A stretch of DNA of 64,000 nucleotides from Streptomyces sp. SAJ15 (GTDB lineage Bacteria > Actinomycetota > Actinomycetes > Streptomycetales > Streptomycetaceae): assembly GCF_007595705.1 (NCBI RefSeq), contig NZ_NISY01000018.1, forward strand, positions 43,235 to 107,234, given 5' to 3'. Position 1 is the first letter of the stretch; every line of letters starts with the position of its first letter. Of this stretch, positions 42,831 through 52,094 are shown in pieces. Under the pieces are notes generated by a model. That model was not told where the DNA came from. It saw only the letters and a list, made by a program, of their open reading frames with translations, and did not search any database. Position numbers and translations under genes: made by a program.

Positions 42831-42862
42831 GTAGGTTTCGGGGGTACGCCCCCACGACCTAC
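42831..42862. promoter_or_regulatory. Imperfect inverted repeat upstream of the two-component operon
   Basis: GTAGGT ... ACCTAC arms enclose a GGGGG-TACG-CCCCC inner stem, giving a 32-bp near-palindrome 54-85 bp before the operon's first start. It is a candidate site for the LuxR-type regulator encoded in the operon. Confidence 0.55.
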
Positions 42863-42938
42863 GACAGAGCCAACCCGCGGGTGATACCCGGGTAGGGGGT
42901 CACCGCCGATCCGGAACGCCGGGGGAGGCGCCCACAGC

Positions 42939-42968
42939 CCTCGCGCCCACGGGCCTCGCGCCCACGGG
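42939..42968 (+). repeat. Two 15-bp tandem repeats
   Basis: CCTCGCGCCCACGGG is present twice back to back, followed by a partial third copy (CCTCG). It lies in the 363-bp gap between the two-component operon and the triplicated protein gene. The rest of that gap holds the operon's promoter region and no gene that I can support. Confidence 0.75.
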
Positions 42969-43140
42969 CCTCGTCTCCACTCGCCGGGCCGTCGGCCGCC
43001 GGCAGTCAACTCTCCTGGCCGGCAGGGCATTTCACGCTCTCACCAACCCTCGGGGAGCGTGGCGCGCGCCTGTGTGATGGGGTGTTCCCCTCGGGCAACC
43101 GTGCGAAGACGACAGGCTACAGACGCAAGGGACGCGATCG

Positions 43141-46100
43141 GTGAGACCAGGCTCAGTGACCCGCTACGACCGGAGCGGTGCCCAACTGCTCGCCCTGCTG
43201 CTGGCCGGGGCCGCCCCGGGCGACGCCGGGCGGATACGTCGCCGACTGGACGAAGCGGAGCCCCGCTACCTCGCCTGGGTGCCCCTCGCCGCGGAGGCCC
43301 GGGCGAAGGCGGCCCGCGACCCCGACGCGCAGGTACGGCGAACCCTGGCCCGGGCCGAGGGGCTCACGGTCGACGACCTGGCCGCGCTGCTCGAACGCCC
43401 CGACCCCGTTGTCGATCAGCGCGTGTACGAACACGCCGAGGCCCGCCCCTGGATGCGCCGTCTCATCCTCTCTCCCGGGCGGCACCCCGAGCCCACCGCC
43501 CTCGACCCGCTGCTGGCCCGGATCCGCGCGACCACCCGGGAAGTGCCGGGGCTTCCCCGTTTCGTCGGTGCGGCGGTGGTGAGCGACGCACCCGAGTTGG
43601 CCGAGCACGCCCTGCGCGTCTGCGGCCGCGCGCTGACCACCGCCGAGCAACTGCATGCCGTACTCGGGCTGTTCGCGCACCCCGACCGGCTGCGCGGGCT
43701 GCTCGACCCGGAAACCGGCCCGGCCGCCCTGCACCCCGCCGTCGCCGACCTCGCGCGCAGCGCGCTCGACAGCGACAGCGACAGTGACAGCGACGGCGAC
43801 AGCGACAGCGACGGCGACAGCGACCTCGGCGGTGACCGGCTGCGCGCCGCGGTGGCGGCCGCCGAGGGGCCGGAAGGCATGGTGGCCGGGCTTCGCGCGG
43901 GCGAAGCCGAACCGGCCTGGCGCCGTACCGTCGACTGGGACGTCATCCTGACGGCTCATCGGTCCGCGCCGCTGCCGGAGTCGGCCGTACGCGTTCTCGC
44001 CGCCCACCCCGACTGTCCCGAGCGACTGCTCGCCGACCTGTACCGCACCCATTCCGCGGTGGTCGCCGAGGCCGCACCCCCCTGCCCGGCCTTGCTGCGC
44101 GCCGCCGCCCGCACGCCCGGCCACCCCGAGCTCCTCCGGATCGCCGCCGGCCTGGGCCCGTCCGACGACCGCGCGGACCTCGGCGCACTCGTCCTCGACA
44201 CCGTCGCCCCCGCCCGCACAGCGGCCCGGGCGCTGCTCGAACTCGGCCCCGGCGCCCCCCTGCGCGCCCTCCTCCACCGACGGCTCGGCGGCGATCCGCG
44301 GCGCTGGGCCACCCTGCGCACCTCCCTGTCCCGGTACAAAGGCACCCTCGCCGACCTCTTGGCGGGCATCGCCGACGGCGCGGTCCCCGAGCCCGCACCC
44401 TCGGTCACACCACCCGCCCTGACCAAGCCGTACCGGTTCCTGCTGTACGCCGCCGAACCCGACGACCTGCGCGAGCTGCTCCCGCACCTGCCCGACGAAC
44501 TGCTGCACGCCCTGCTCGGCAAGGGCTCGCTGCCGGCGCACGCCCTGGAGACCGCGCTCAAAGCCTCCGACCCTCGCGTGCGGGCCGCCGTCGGCGGCAA
44601 CATCACTCTCGGCATACGCGATCTGCGCCGACTGACCGAGCGCGACGAGCCGGCGGTCAACGCCGCCGTGTACCGCAACCAGAAGGCCACGCTGTCCCTG
44701 CGCCGCGCGATCGCCTCCGGCGTCCCCCGCACCCCCGGCAGCACCGAGCCCGTCCCGTTCGACGCCGGGCTGCGCGCCGAACTCCTCGCCACCGAGGACC
44801 GGTTCCGTCGCAGCCCGCTGATCACGAGCGGCGACCCGGAACTCGTCCTGCACTCCTGGGTCTCCAAGGGATGGCGGGCGAGCGACGGCGCGCGCCGCTT
44901 CTCCGTGGTCCGGGTGTGGGAACGCGGCGGCCCGGACGCCGTACGCCGGCTCCTCGACCTGGTCCCCGCCGACCCGCCCGCGATCCTGGCCGAGGCGGCC
45001 GCCGCACTGGAGCACCCCGACGGCCTGGACCGGTTCCGGGAAGGTCTGGAGCCCTACGAGGACCCCGAAGCGCTGCCCCGGGTCTTCGCCGCCCCGCGCG
45101 GCCGCAACGCCACCCGCCGACTGATGCGGGAGATCGTGCACGAGCCCTATGTGTACGACTTCCCGCGCCTGGTCGCCGCCCACCGCGAGCACCCCTTCCA
45201 GCCGGAGCCCCTCGAAGAGCTCCTCCGCCACGAGGACGTCGACGAGGCGGTCCGCCAGGCACTCACCACCCACGCCGGCGACCCCGACTCCGAACCCATC
45301 GATCACCTGCGCTCCAGGGCATACGACGCCAACCTGCACGGCTGGTTCGTCGACGCCGTCGAGCGGGACCTGCTCGGACCCGAGCGGCTCGTCGACACCG
45401 CCCGGCCGGCCGCGGCGGCCCTCGCCCACCTCCGCCCCACCGCCGCCGGCACCCGGGCCCACCGGCACGCCGTCGACCTCGTACACGAGCATCTGGCCGG
45501 CCACCCGGAGGCATGGGTCGTCGCGCTCGACCTGGTCGGAACCTTCGCCGGCTCGCTCGCCGAACTGATCACCACGGCCGCGCGGGCGGCCGGTCCCCGG
45601 CCCGACGCCGAAGAGCTGGCCCGCCTCGACATGAAGGCCCGGAACACCGAGACCCCCCAGGCGGCCGAGGCACCCGCACCCGCCGCTCCCACCCTCACCT
45701 ACGCCGAACAGCGGGAGCGGAAGAAGGTCCTGGACCCGGAGGCGGCCCTCGCCTCCGCACACCTGCTCCGCGGGCTCGTCGCGGGGGCCCCGCTGCCCAC
45801 CGACCCCGGTGTGCTCGACGCCCTCGCCCGTACGCACCCGGCCGACTTCCCCGGCCCCGTCCCTCCCGACTGGCTCGTGGAGGCGTGTGACCGGTATGCC
45901 TCGCCCGACACGCGCCGGCGCCTCGCCGAGAAGACGGGTGACCGAGCCGAGAAGGACGAACTGTTGGCCTGTCGGCAGGGGATCGTCACGCCGAGCGACC
46001 TGGTCGCCCGGACGCCGGCACGCGAGATGTCCCCGCTGCCGAGACGCTGGTTCATCCGCGACGTGCCGGCCGCCGCCGTCGTGCGTGCCGCGCGCCGGCT

Positions 46101-47547
46101 GGTCGCCGACCGGCTCGGCACCGACCCCGAGCGGTGGCTGCGCGCGCTCGCCGCGATGGACGGCGACGGCGCCGAGCGGCCTTTCGTCGAGGTGCTCGAA
46201 CACGGCAGCACGAACACCGTCGCCACGGTGCTCACCCCGGCAGGCGCCGGGCTCCTGCTCCACGCGGGCACCGACGCTCTCGCGGCCGTACTGCCGCGGC
46301 TGGACGCGCGGGCCACGCTCACCCTCACCGAGCGCGCCCGCGAGACCGACCACATGCCCGACACCCTCCTCGACCACCTGTTCGCCCACGACGACCGCTC
46401 CGCGCTGCTCGTCCTCGCGCGAAGCTCACGCCGCCGGGACCTGAATCTCAGGCTCCTGGCAGTCGACGACCCCACGATCAACGCGACGCTGTACGGGGTC
46501 GTCCACAGCGGTGGCTCGACCGTCGAGATCCGCCGCGTCATCCTCTCCCGCCAGCCCCAGGGCCGCGCCGCCGAAGGGCCGGACGACCTCCTCCCGCTCG
46601 CCCCGGAGCTCCGCGAACGGCTGCTCGCACGGCATCACTTCGACAAGCGGTCGGCGAAGTACCACCGCGTTCTGGTCGAAGCGGCCGACCCCGAACTCGT
46701 GGAGCACGCGCTCGCCTCGTGGGGCAGGCGCGTTCCGCTGCCCGACCACCTCCTGGCCGCGCGCAACGCCCTTCGTCACGGTGGTCCCGACCGTCTGCGC
46801 TCGCTGATCGACCGCGGCCTGCTCAGCGCGGGTGCCGCCAAGGTCGCCACGAAGGCGCTGGCCGCGCCCGACCCGGACGCCGTCCTCACCGCCCGTCTCG
46901 ACAGGGAACTGGGCACGGAACGCCTTGTCGCCAAGCTCCGCACCTGTGGGGAGTACGAACACGAGGAGATCCTGGACCTCCCCTACACCCGCGACTGGGA
47001 CGTCCTGATCAAGGCTCACGAAGAGGAGCCGTTCCACTTGCGGGTATGGGGCGCCATCGCCCGGCTGCCGGACGCTCCGGAGGAGCTCGCGCCGGCGGCC
47101 TTCGCGTACTGGTCCTGCTTCATCGACCGCACCCTCACCGACCGCGGCCCCGGCTGGGCCCGTGCGGCCATCGGGAACATCCCGAACCTGTCACTCGCGC
47201 GCAAGGAGTGGGCCGCCGTCCTCGACGCCCTTCTGGAACAGGGCCTGCTCTCCGGCAAGGAGATCATCCACGGCGGCGCCATGGCCAACCGCATGCTCCA
47301 GTACCTCGCCGAGGCCACCGTCCGCCAGGAACTCCCCACCGCCCTCCGAGCAGCCGTTCAGGACGCCACCGACGAACTCGCCGCCCTGGCCGGCAGGCTC
47401 CTGGGCACGGACGACGCGGCCTGGCAACGTCTCTTCGCCGCCCTGACGGGCAAGGACCCCCACTGGCCGCTGACCGACTCCCACACCACCGCCGCCGCCC
47501 TCCTCCACCACGCAGCCCGCACGCCCCTCGTCCCTCCCCGCCCCTGA
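43141..47547 (+). CDS. Large repeat protein of unknown function with three internal ~300-residue modules
   Basis: 1468 aa. GTG 43141 is preceded by AAGGGA at 8 bp. It is soluble, helical and HEAT/LRV-like. Two marker segments recur three times. Marker A (ERPDPVVDQRVYEHA..RRLIL; ERDEPAVNAAVYRNQ..RRAIA; AVDDPTINATLYGVV..RRVIL) lies near residues 85, 495 and 1105. Marker B (DWDVILTAH, YDFPRLVAAH, DWDVLIKAH) lies near 264, 673 and 1284. A-to-B spacing is constant at about 180-190 residues, so the protein looks like three diverged copies of one module, with a ~200-residue Ala/Glu/Pro linker before the third. A Ser-Asp repeat sits near residues 210-228. No catalytic motif was recognised; a scaffold role is conceivable. 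Confidence 0.75.
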   Translation: MRPGSVTRYDRSGAQLLALLLAGAAPGDAGRIRRRLDEAEPRYLAWVPLAAEARAKAARDPDAQVRRTLARAEGLTVDDLAALLERPDPVVDQRVYEHAEARPWMRRLILSPGRHPEPTALDPLLARIRATTREVPGLPRFVGAAVVSDAPELAEHALRVCGRALTTAEQLHAVLGLFAHPDRLRGLLDPETGPAALHPAVADLARSALDSDSDSDSDGDSDSDGDSDLGGDRLRAAVAAAEGPEGMVAGLRAGEAEPAWRRTVDWDVILTAHRSAPLPESAVRVLAAHPDCPERLLADLYRTHSAVVAEAAPPCPALLRAAARTPGHPELLRIAAGLGPSDDRADLGALVLDTVAPARTAARALLELGPGAPLRALLHRRLGGDPRRWATLRTSLSRYKGTLADLLAGIADGAVPEPAPSVTPPALTKPYRFLLYAAEPDDLRELLPHLPDELLHALLGKGSLPAHALETALKASDPRVRAAVGGNITLGIRDLRRLTERDEPAVNAAVYRNQKATLSLRRAIASGVPRTPGSTEPVPFDAGLRAELLATEDRFRRSPLITSGDPELVLHSWVSKGWRASDGARRFSVVRVWERGGPDAVRRLLDLVPADPPAILAEAAAALEHPDGLDRFREGLEPYEDPEALPRVFAAPRGRNATRRLMREIVHEPYVYDFPRLVAAHREHPFQPEPLEELLRHEDVDEAVRQALTTHAGDPDSEPIDHLRSRAYDANLHGWFVDAVERDLLGPERLVDTARPAAAALAHLRPTAAGTRAHRHAVDLVHEHLAGHPEAWVVALDLVGTFAGSLAELITTAARAAGPRPDAEELARLDMKARNTETPQAAEAPAPAAPTLTYAEQRERKKVLDPEAALASAHLLRGLVAGAPLPTDPGVLDALARTHPADFPGPVPPDWLVEACDRYASPDTRRRLAEKTGDRAEKDELLACRQGIVTPSDLVARTPAREMSPLPRRWFIRDVPAAAVVRAARRLVADRLGTDPERWLRALAAMDGDGAERPFVEVLEHGSTNTVATVLTPAGAGLLLHAGTDALAAVLPRLDARATLTLTERARETDHMPDTLLDHLFAHDDRSALLVLARSSRRRDLNLRLLAVDDPTINATLYGVVHSGGSTVEIRRVILSRQPQGRAAEGPDDLLPLAPELRERLLARHHFDKRSAKYHRVLVEAADPELVEHALASWGRRVPLPDHLLAARNALRHGGPDRLRSLIDRGLLSAGAAKVATKALAAPDPDAVLTARLDRELGTERLVAKLRTCGEYEHEEILDLPYTRDWDVLIKAHEEEPFHLRVWGAIARLPDAPEELAPAAFAYWSCFIDRTLTDRGPGWARAAIGNIPNLSLARKEWAAVLDALLEQGLLSGKEIIHGGAMANRMLQYLAEATVRQELPTALRAAVQDATDELAALAGRLLGTDDAAWQRLFAALTGKDPHWPLTDSHTTAAALLHHAARTPLVPPRP
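43768..43824 (+). repeat. Ser-Asp hexanucleotide repeat inside the triplicated protein
   Basis: About nine units of GACAGC or variants (GACAGT, GACGGC) encode (D-S/G)n, an acidic flexible linker. The repeat is in frame in hexamers, so copy-number changes would preserve the reading frame. Confidence 0.85.
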
Positions 47548-47570
47548 CGTCCCACACGAGGAGGAAGCGC

Positions 47571-47627
47571 GGGCCGCGGGCGGCCGGGCCGACGTAACCG
47601 AGGTACCGACCCGGCCGCCCGCGGCCC
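47571..47627 (+). terminator. Terminator with an 18-bp perfect stem after the triplicated protein gene
   Basis: GGGCCGCGGGCGGCCGGG (47571-47588) and its exact complement CCCGGCCGCCCGCGGCCC (47610-47627) enclose a 21-nt loop, 24 bp after the stop. One of the strongest hairpins in the window. Confidence 0.9.
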
Positions 47628-47649
47628 CATGGTGCGGCGGGGTCGGCGT

Positions 47650-47702
47650 GGCGCAGCGCCGTCGTGTCCCGGGGGATGGTGAGGATACGAAGGCGCTGCG
47701 CC
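47650..47702. repeat. Second large hairpin, 20-bp arms with two mismatches
   Basis: GGCGCAGCGCCGTCGTGTCC (47650-47669) pairs with GGATACGAAGGCGCTGCGCC (47683-47702), 18 of 20 positions, loop 13 nt. It follows the terminator directly. The outer 11 bp of each arm are themselves palindromic (GGCGC-A-GCGCC), so cruciform or multi-branch structures are possible. The remaining gap to 47915 shows no gene. Confidence 0.75.
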
Positions 47703-47915
47703 GGTGGGGGCCGGGACTCCAGGACGGCCCGCTCACCGGACAGCACACACCATGCGCTCGGCGCCACCGCCCGATTGCCCCGATCATCGGCGTGGCGCCG
47801 GCCGTCGCGGGCGGGCGGGATTCCACCGCCCGGATGGGCGCCTCCTCTTGCTCCGGGGGCCCGACCGGCACACGCTGAGTACAAACCCGTAGAAACCACA
47901 GAAAGCCGGAGTGTC

Positions 47916-48242
47916 ATGCCCAGAGGTTCCAGCCCCAAGCGTGAGCGGCAGTACGAGCACATCAAGGACAGCGCGAAGGATCGGGGCGAGAGCGAGAAGC
48001 GGGCCAAGGAGATCGCCGCCCGCACGGTCAACAAGGAACGAGCCCGCTCCGGCGAGTCCAAGTCCGCCAGCCGCAGCTCCACCCAGGACATGTCCTCCGG
48101 GAAGCGCGGCGGGCAGCGCTCCGGCAAGGGCTCACAGGGTCAGACCTACGACCAGCTCTACGCCGAAGCCCAGCGCCGCAACATCGAAGGCCGGTCCAGC
48201 ATGAACAAGGACCAACTCAAGCGGGCCCTCGGCGGCGGATGA
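47916..48242 (+). CDS. Small basic Rho-N-like / plasmid-stabilisation-type protein
   Basis: 108 aa, ATG 47916 with GGAG. It is very charged: SPKRERQYEHIKDSAKDRGESEKRAKEIAARTVNKERARSG, a Ser/Gly/Lys middle, then a C-terminal SAP/Rho-N-like helix pair (TYDQLYAEAQRRNIEGRSSMNKDQLKRAL). Streptomyces genomes carry many such proteins, often labelled plasmid stabilisation or Rho-N domain proteins. Likely nucleic-acid binding; the precise role is unknown. The gene lies beside cold-shock, CBS and SDR genes, a common stress-type neighbourhood. Confidence 0.8.
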   Translation: MPRGSSPKRERQYEHIKDSAKDRGESEKRAKEIAARTVNKERARSGESKSASRSSTQDMSSGKRGGQRSGKGSQGQTYDQLYAEAQRRNIEGRSSMNKDQLKRALGGG

Positions 48243-48543
48243 CACCACCGCCCGAACGAGGCGACAGGCGACGGCGCCCGACGAGCCGAGCGGGCGAGAG
48301 CGCGTACGGCGAAAGTCTCGAGCACCGATGCGATCAGCGGCCCCGCCGGGCACACGGCCGTCCTCGCTGCCGCGCGCCAGCGCGCCGGACGCGCTCCGCG
48401 TCGCGACACGTCTGTTGCTGCCGAGCGTCGTCGGAGGGCGGCCCGCTGCCCGCGACGCTCGACCAGCGTGTCGTCCACCGGGCGGAGACCGCCGTGAGGT
48501 GACAATGGGGCGGTATCGACACCGCTAGGGAACAGGAGCGGCC
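48243..48543. other. 301-bp intergenic stretch before the cold-shock gene
   Basis: No supportable gene on either strand. It is uniformly GC-rich and must hold the cold-shock gene's promoter and 5' UTR, with AGGAG at its end (48534-48538 region). I do not see a clear operator or hairpin. Confidence 0.5.
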
Positions 48544-48744
48544 GTGGCGCAGGGCACCGTCAAGTGGTTCGACGCCGAGAAGGGCTTCGGCTTCATCCAG
48601 CAGGACTCCGGCCCGGACCTCTTCGTCCACTACTCCGAGATCCAGAGCGCCGGCTACCGCACGCTGGAGGAGAACCAGCGCGTCGAATTCGAGGTCACCC
48701 AGGGCCCGAAGGGGCCCCAGGCGACGGCCGTGATCGTCATCTGA
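48544..48744 (+). CDS. Cold-shock domain protein (CspA family)
   Basis: 66 aa, GTG start with AGGAG. The complete OB-fold has RNP1 KGFGFIQ and RNP2 LFVHYSEI, the aromatic RNA-binding surface of CspA proteins, and ends in ATAVIVI. It acts as an RNA chaperone. One of several paralogues expected in Streptomyces. Confidence 0.93.
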   Translation: MAQGTVKWFDAEKGFGFIQQDSGPDLFVHYSEIQSAGYRTLEENQRVEFEVTQGPKGPQATAVIVI

Positions 48745-48960
48745 CTCGTCGAGCCCTTCCCCGGAAGCGCGGCGGGAAGCCGGGCGGGTAGGAGCGTCGG
48801 ACGGGCCGGCGGGTGGGGGCCGGGATCTCGGCCCCCCTTCACGCCACCCTGCCTTGCCACGCCAAGGCAGGGGAGTAGCGGCTCCGATCGCGGGAAGCCG
48901 CACGGGAGGTGACGATGAAAGTGCCACCGGACAGGACCTCGATCTAACGGGAGGCTGATC

Positions 48961-49377
48961 ATGACCGTGGCGAAGGACATCATGCACCCGGGTGCCGCGT
49001 GGATACCCCGTGACACGGACCTCGCCGAAGCGGCCCGCAGGATGCGGGACCTGGACGTCGGTGCCCTGCCGGTCGCCGACGAGAGCGAGCGGCTGTGCGG
49101 CATCATCACCGACCGCGACATCGTCGTGAAGTGCGTCGCGGACGGACGGACGCCCTCCGAGCTCACCGCGGGCGACCTGTCCGAGGGCACCCCCCGCTGG
49201 ATCGACGCCGACGCCGACGTCGAAGAGGTGCTGCGCGAGATGGAGAACAACCGCATCAAGCGACTGCCGGTCATCGAGAACAAGCGCCTCGTCGGCATCA
49301 TCACCGAGGCGGACCTGGCCCACCACCTCAGCGACGAGCAGATCGCCGAGTTCGTCGAGAAGGTGTACGCCCGCTGA
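48961..49377 (+). CDS. Two-CBS-domain protein
   Basis: 138 aa. It consists only of a Bateman pair: CBS1 (AKDIMHPGAAWIPRDTDLAEAARRM..LPVADESERLCGIITDRDIV) and CBS2 (SEGTPRWIDADADVEEVLREM..LPVIENKRLVGIITEADLA). Stand-alone CBS proteins bind adenine nucleotides and sense energy status. The SDR gene follows 29 bp later, suggesting co-expression. Confidence 0.92.
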   Translation: MTVAKDIMHPGAAWIPRDTDLAEAARRMRDLDVGALPVADESERLCGIITDRDIVVKCVADGRTPSELTAGDLSEGTPRWIDADADVEEVLREMENNRIKRLPVIENKRLVGIITEADLAHHLSDEQIAEFVEKVYAR

Positions 49378-49406
49378 AGCGGATCCGTGATCGGGAGAAT
49401 CGCGCG

Positions 49407-50291
49407 ATGACCGCCCGCCAGCCGCCGAACCCGGTGGAGCAGTACCCGCGACCGGAGTTCCCGCAGCAGGACCAGCCGCACCCCGGCGACACCGAGCGCA
49501 TGGAGCCCCGGCCCGACCACGGCGAGAGTTCGTACCGGGGCAGCGGCCGCATGGAAGGGCGGCACACGTTGATCACCGGCGGGGATTCCGGCATCGGCCG
49601 CGCCGTCGCCCTGGCCTTCGCCCGGGAGGGGGCCGATGTGGTCTTCACCCATCTCCCCGAGGAGGAGCGGGAGGCGGCGGAGACGGCGCGGCTGGTGACG
49701 GATGCCGGACGCCGGGCCGTCGCCGTGGCCTGCGACATCCGCGACGAGGACGCGTGCCGATCGCTGGTCGAACGTGCGGTCTCGGAGTTCGGCCGCATCG
49801 ACGTGCTGGTGAACAATGCCGCGTACCAGATGTCGCAGCCCGAGGGCATCGAGGAGATCAGCACGGAACAGTTCGACCGGGTTCTGCGCACGAACCTCTA
49901 CGGGATGTTCTGGCTGTCCAAGATGGCGTTGCCGCACATCCCCGAGGGCGGCAGCATCATCAACACCACGTCGGTCCAGGCGTACCAGCCGAGCCCGCAT
50001 CTGCTGGACTACGCGACGACCAAGGGAGGGATCGTCACCTTCACCCAGGGGCTCGCGCTGATGCTGGTGGACCGGGGGATCCGCGTCAACGCGGTCGCGC
50101 CGGGTCCGGTGTGGACTCCGCTGATCCCCGCGACGCTGCCGGACACGGAGTCCTTCGGGAAGCAGGCGCCGCTGGGCCGGGCCGCCCAACCCGTCGAGAT
50201 CGCCCCGGCGTATGTGTTCCTCGCCTCCCAGGAGTCGAGCTACATCACGGGGGAGATCATGAACGTGACAGGTGGCACCCCCCTGCCCTGA
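49407..50291 (+). CDS. SDR-family oxidoreductase (YghA / stress-type)
   Basis: 294 aa from ATG 49407. The N-terminal extension rich in Pro/Gln (YPRPEFPQQDQPHPGDTERMEP) is the mark of the YghA/GsiB-associated SDR subgroup. Then come TGGDSGIGRAVALAFAREGADV (NAD(P) site), VLVNNAAYQ, catalytic Ser in NTTSVQAYQ, and Tyr-x-x-x-Lys in LDYATTKGG. The C-terminus SSYITGEIMNVTGGTPLP is typical. It reduces or oxidises a small carbonyl, possibly aldehyde detoxification. Confidence 0.9.
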   Translation: MTARQPPNPVEQYPRPEFPQQDQPHPGDTERMEPRPDHGESSYRGSGRMEGRHTLITGGDSGIGRAVALAFAREGADVVFTHLPEEEREAAETARLVTDAGRRAVAVACDIRDEDACRSLVERAVSEFGRIDVLVNNAAYQMSQPEGIEEISTEQFDRVLRTNLYGMFWLSKMALPHIPEGGSIINTTSVQAYQPSPHLLDYATTKGGIVTFTQGLALMLVDRGIRVNAVAPGPVWTPLIPATLPDTESFGKQAPLGRAAQPVEIAPAYVFLASQESSYITGEIMNVTGGTPLP

Positions 50292-50354
50292 CCCACCCGT
50301 GGGGGGCGCGCAGGTCCACGGCCGGTCGCCACGGACCGGCTCCCGCTGCCGTAC

Positions 50355-50396
50355 GGCCTGTCCGACGGGGCCGTAGCTCACCACGTCGGACAGGCC
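50355..50396. terminator. Bidirectional terminator between SDR and PAP2 genes
   Basis: GGCCTGTCCGAC (50355-50366) pairs perfectly with GTCGGACAGGCC (50385-50396), 12 bp with an 18-nt loop, between two convergent genes. Confidence 0.8.
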
Positions 50397-50473
50397 GGAC
50401 ACGTCCTTGAGACCCGCTGGCTGGACACGGTGCCTGATACCGCGCGAAGCGCCCACCACCAGTGCGACATGAC

Positions 50474-51853
50474 TCAGACCAGTTCGGGTCGCGGTTCCGG
50501 GTCCGGTCGCGGCGCCGGCACGGTCTTCGGCTCCCACCGTTTGGTGGTCCGTGCGTAGCCGTAGATCACCGAGGCCATCGCCAGAAGGAGGAGCGGTCCG
50601 AACAGCCACGGGTGCCGGGCCATTTCCATCGGCAGATAGCGATAGGACACCAGGAGCACGGCGAAGACCGTGGTGCCGTAGGCGACCAGCTGTAGGCCCG
50701 AACGATCCCAGCCACGGTCGTAGGAGCGCAGGGCGGCCTCGACCGTGAGCGCGAACACCACGCCGGCAATGAGATCCACGCCGTAGTGGTAGCCGAAGCC
50801 CAGCGTCGCGCCGAGCGTGGCGAGCAGCCAGAACGTGCCCGCGAACCGCAGAATCCGTGAGCCCGCGCGGGAATGGATGAAGATCGCGAGAGCCCACGCC
50901 GTGTGCAGGCTGGGCATGCAGTTGCGGGGGGTGATCCCGTCGTACGGCACGGGGTGCGGGGTGGTGATCGACGGCGGCGTGTCCGGCCACAGGTTGGCCA
51001 CCGCCCACTCCACGCCGCCGGTACCGGAGGTGCCCGGGCCGTAGGCGAAGATCGGTCCGACCACCGGGAAGATCATGTAGACGGCCGGCCCGAGCATGCC
51101 GATCACCAGAAAGGTGCGCACCAGGTGATGGCGTGGGAAGCGGCGCTCGACCGCCACATGACGCAGCTGGTACACCGCGACGACGATCGCGGCCACCGCG
51201 AGCTCGGCGTAGACCCAGTCGAGAAGATGGGTGCCGATCGGGGCGGTGGCCTCGAGCATCCGGCCCGCCAGCCACGACGGGTTGCCCAGCGCGTGATCGG
51301 CGGTCGCCACGTACGGGTCGAGCACCTCCGGGCGCGTCTTCGAGGTGATGAGCAGCCAGGTGTCGCCGATCTTGCGGCCGGCCACCAGCAGGAGGCCCAG
51401 CCCGACGCCCTTCAGCAGCAGGACACGTTCCCGGCCGGTGCGGCGCGTGACGGCGATGACCGCACAGCCCAACATCACCCACAACGCGCCGTTGCCGAAG
51501 TAATGGCCTTCGGGTACCTCGGCGTCGACCGCCCACCGCACCAGCACGAAGACGATGTCGATGCCGATCGCCGCGCCCGCCGCGATGAACCGCTGCCGCC
51601 AGGTGAGCACCACCAGCATCAACGCCATGCCGCCGTACAGCGGACCCGGCTTGGGGGGGAATATCACCTCTCGGGCCTGGTTGGTGATCGGCCCCGGTTG
51701 GCCGCTGTAGTGGCGCGCGGCCACCTCCAGCGCGATGAGGAATCCGAGGGCGACCACGCCCGTCGCGGCCCACAGTATCGCCCGTGGTTGGCGCCACGCG
51801 GAGAACTTTATTCTGTTTATTCGCGAAAACACCCGCGATGCTATAGGTATCAA
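50474..51853 (-). CDS. PAP2-superfamily integral membrane phosphatase / phosphotransferase
   Basis: 459 aa with about ten or more membrane segments. The PAP2 catalytic motifs are at the C-terminal half: RNCMPSLHTAWAL (SxxxH) and HYGVDLIAGVVFA (final His-Asp). The long extra N-terminal membrane part resembles AUR1/inositol-phosphorylceramide-synthase-like proteins, so the enzyme may transfer a lipid head group rather than only dephosphorylate. The start is uncertain: TTG 51853 is used here and an internal GTG at 51838 is possible. The first ~60 bases and upstream region are unusually AT-rich for this genome. Confidence 0.85.
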   Translation of the reverse strand: MIPIASRVFSRINRIKFSAWRQPRAILWAATGVVALGFLIALEVAARHYSGQPGPITNQAREVIFPPKPGPLYGGMALMLVVLTWRQRFIAAGAAIGIDIVFVLVRWAVDAEVPEGHYFGNGALWVMLGCAVIAVTRRTGRERVLLLKGVGLGLLLVAGRKIGDTWLLITSKTRPEVLDPYVATADHALGNPSWLAGRMLEATAPIGTHLLDWVYAELAVAAIVVAVYQLRHVAVERRFPRHHLVRTFLVIGMLGPAVYMIFPVVGPIFAYGPGTSGTGGVEWAVANLWPDTPPSITTPHPVPYDGITPRNCMPSLHTAWALAIFIHSRAGSRILRFAGTFWLLATLGATLGFGYHYGVDLIAGVVFALTVEAALRSYDRGWDRSGLQLVAYGTTVFAVLLVSYRYLPMEMARHPWLFGPLLLLAMASVIYGYARTTKRWEPKTVPAPRPDPEPRPELV

Positions 51854-52032
51854 TTCTTTGACCGATTTATTAGATGTTTAGTTAAAGAGGTGACTTCGTG
51901 CCGGATTGCGTGGTTTTCCGGTGAAGGACGGGCGATGAGGGCGCTCGTCGAGGGTCCGATCATCCCATCGGTGCGGTGCGGGTGGCTTCGCCGGTGGTCG
52001 GGGGAGAAAAACGCCCGCGCGAGCGCGAAGAG

Positions 52033-52055
52033 GGCCGCACCCGCCGGGTGCGGCC
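52033..52055 (-). terminator. Terminator downstream of the TetR gene
   Basis: GGCCGCACCC / GGGTGCGGCC is a perfect 10-bp stem with a 3-nt loop, 40 bp after the TetR stop on the minus strand. A TTT on the plus side means it could also act in the other direction. Confidence 0.8.
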
Positions 52056-52094
52056 TTTCACGTTCCAGAAAGTGTTCAAACGGGCTTTCCCCGA

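Noticed and set aside
43153..46389. Open frame of about 1078 codons antisense to the triplicated protein gene
   Set aside because: Open only because GC-rich third positions suppress stops. The composition is Gly/Val/Arg/Gln-rich without domains, and the sense strand has a ribosome-binding site and repeated modules.
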